Shown: positions 5,132-5,426 of the stretch, piece after piece
Numbering within the stretch: position 1 is the first letter of the stretch
How the letters are laid out: every line of letters starts with the position of its first letter
From: CAZQKE01 sp964593865
GTDB taxonomy: Bacteria > Chloroflexota > Anaerolineae > JAAYZQ01
NCBI GenBank assembly: GCA_964593865.1
Contig: CAZQKE010000138.1
Span: 1 to 5,426 of the forward strand
Direction: 5' to 3'
DNA length: 5,426 nt
Position numbers and translations under genes: made by a program
Notes under the pieces: generated by a model
The model's database searches: none
What the model was told of the DNA's origin: nothing
The model's input: the letters and a program-made list of their open reading frames with translations, nothing else

Positions 5132-5426
5132 TCACACGATCTCCCCCTGCTCTTGGCGTTCCTGCGGTGCAGGCGGCGTGGATGGTGATGGAGGCGTTTG
5201 CCGTGGGTTTTTCCAGGTTGCCCAGTCGCAGGCCGGGTAGTTGACGCAGCCGTAGAACCTGCGCCCCTTTTTCGTCCGCTTTTCTACGACGGCTCCGCCG
5301 CACTTGGGACAGACCACGCCGGGGATGGGGATGGGCTGGGTGTAGCGGCACTTGGGCCAGCCGGAGCAGCCGATGAATTTGCCGTACCGCCCCCGGCGGA
5401 TGACCAGGGGTTGGCCGCATTCGGGG
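5132..5426 (-). CDS. topA: DNA topoisomerase I, C-terminal zinc-finger end (partial)
   Basis: Only the last 97 codons are inside the window; the 5' part lies beyond the right edge. The frame reads PECGQPLVIRRGRYGKFIGC, then SGWPKCRYTQPIPIPG and VVCPKCGGAVVEKRTKKG, then RRFYGCVNYPACDW. These are two tandem C4 zinc-ribbon modules of the type at the C-terminus of bacterial type IA topoisomerase I, which relaxes negative supercoils and binds single-stranded DNA through these fingers. Counting within the visible part, the first module shows C3, C20 and C26, with its first Cys just outside the window. The second has C39, C42, C60 and C66. A short Pro/Ser/Thr/Gln-rich tail follows, with stop TGA at 5134-5132. 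GTG at 5317 is an internal Val, not a start, because the frame continues upstream with family sequence. A standalone zinc-finger protein is possible but less likely. The gene is convergent with gdh. Confidence 0.88.
   Translation of the reverse strand, partial: PECGQPLVIRRGRYGKFIGCSGWPKCRYTQPIPIPGVVCPKCGGAVVEKRTKKGRRFYGCVNYPACDWATWKNPRQTPPSPSTPPAPQERQEQGEIV

Noticed and set aside
5132..5317. Standalone 61-residue zinc-finger gene starting at GTG 5317
   Set aside because: The same frame continues upstream to the window edge with another topoisomerase C4 module, so the GTG is an internal valine of topA.
4803..5420. 205-codon - strand frame covering the topA end and part of gdh
   Set aside because: It is a frame shifted relative to the topA zinc-finger frame, is Arg/Pro-rich, and runs through the terminator hairpin into gdh.

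Overview
The window is GC-rich bacterial DNA (C/G-biased third codon positions) carrying five complete genes on the + strand and the 3' end of a sixth on the - strand. Nothing in it looks mobile: no transposase, integrase, CRISPR array, rRNA or tRNA is visible. The gene content is housekeeping. The mix of a P-loop ABC-F protein followed directly by coaE, a hexameric-type glutamate dehydrogenase of about 418 residues and a topoisomerase I ending in C4 zinc fingers would fit a Chloroflexota (Anaerolineae-like) or similar GC-rich bacterium. That placement is inference from general resemblance, not from an rRNA or a marker search.

Layout. Positions 1-180 hold no convincing gene but contain GC-rich hairpins and end in a good extended -10 promoter (TATAAT at 182-187). 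This promoter drives an ABC-F ATPase (209-2110). The dephospho-CoA kinase gene coaE (2089-2694) starts inside the last codons of the ABC-F gene. A GNAT-like acetyltransferase (2745-3242) and a small two-helix membrane protein (3332-3565) follow on the same strand with gaps of 50 and 89 nt and no clear terminator, so all four could share one transcript.

A near-consensus sigma-70-type promoter (TTGCAC, 17 nt, TATAAT; 3570-3598) then begins a separate unit for NAD(P)-dependent glutamate dehydrogenase (3791-5047). Its predicted 5' leader is unusually long, about 185 nt. It contains several mutually exclusive inverted repeats, a terminator-like hairpin followed by five Ts, a strong Shine-Dalgarno sequence with no start codon at normal distance, and a possible 9-codon leader ORF. 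This is the most interesting part of the window and looks like a candidate attenuator or riboregulator of nitrogen assimilation, although it matches no RNA family I recognise.

The gdh unit ends at a GC-rich hairpin (5073-5101) that also lies downstream of the convergent topA gene, whose last 97 codons (two C4 zinc-finger modules and a Pro/Gln-rich tail) run off the right edge. Functionally, the genes cover ribosome-associated translation support (ABC-F), the last step of coenzyme A synthesis (CoaE), a probable acetyl-CoA-using enzyme (GNAT), ammonia/glutamate metabolism (GDH) and DNA supercoiling control (TopA). Apart from CoaE making CoA and GNAT enzymes usually consuming acyl-CoA, no tight pathway link is evident.
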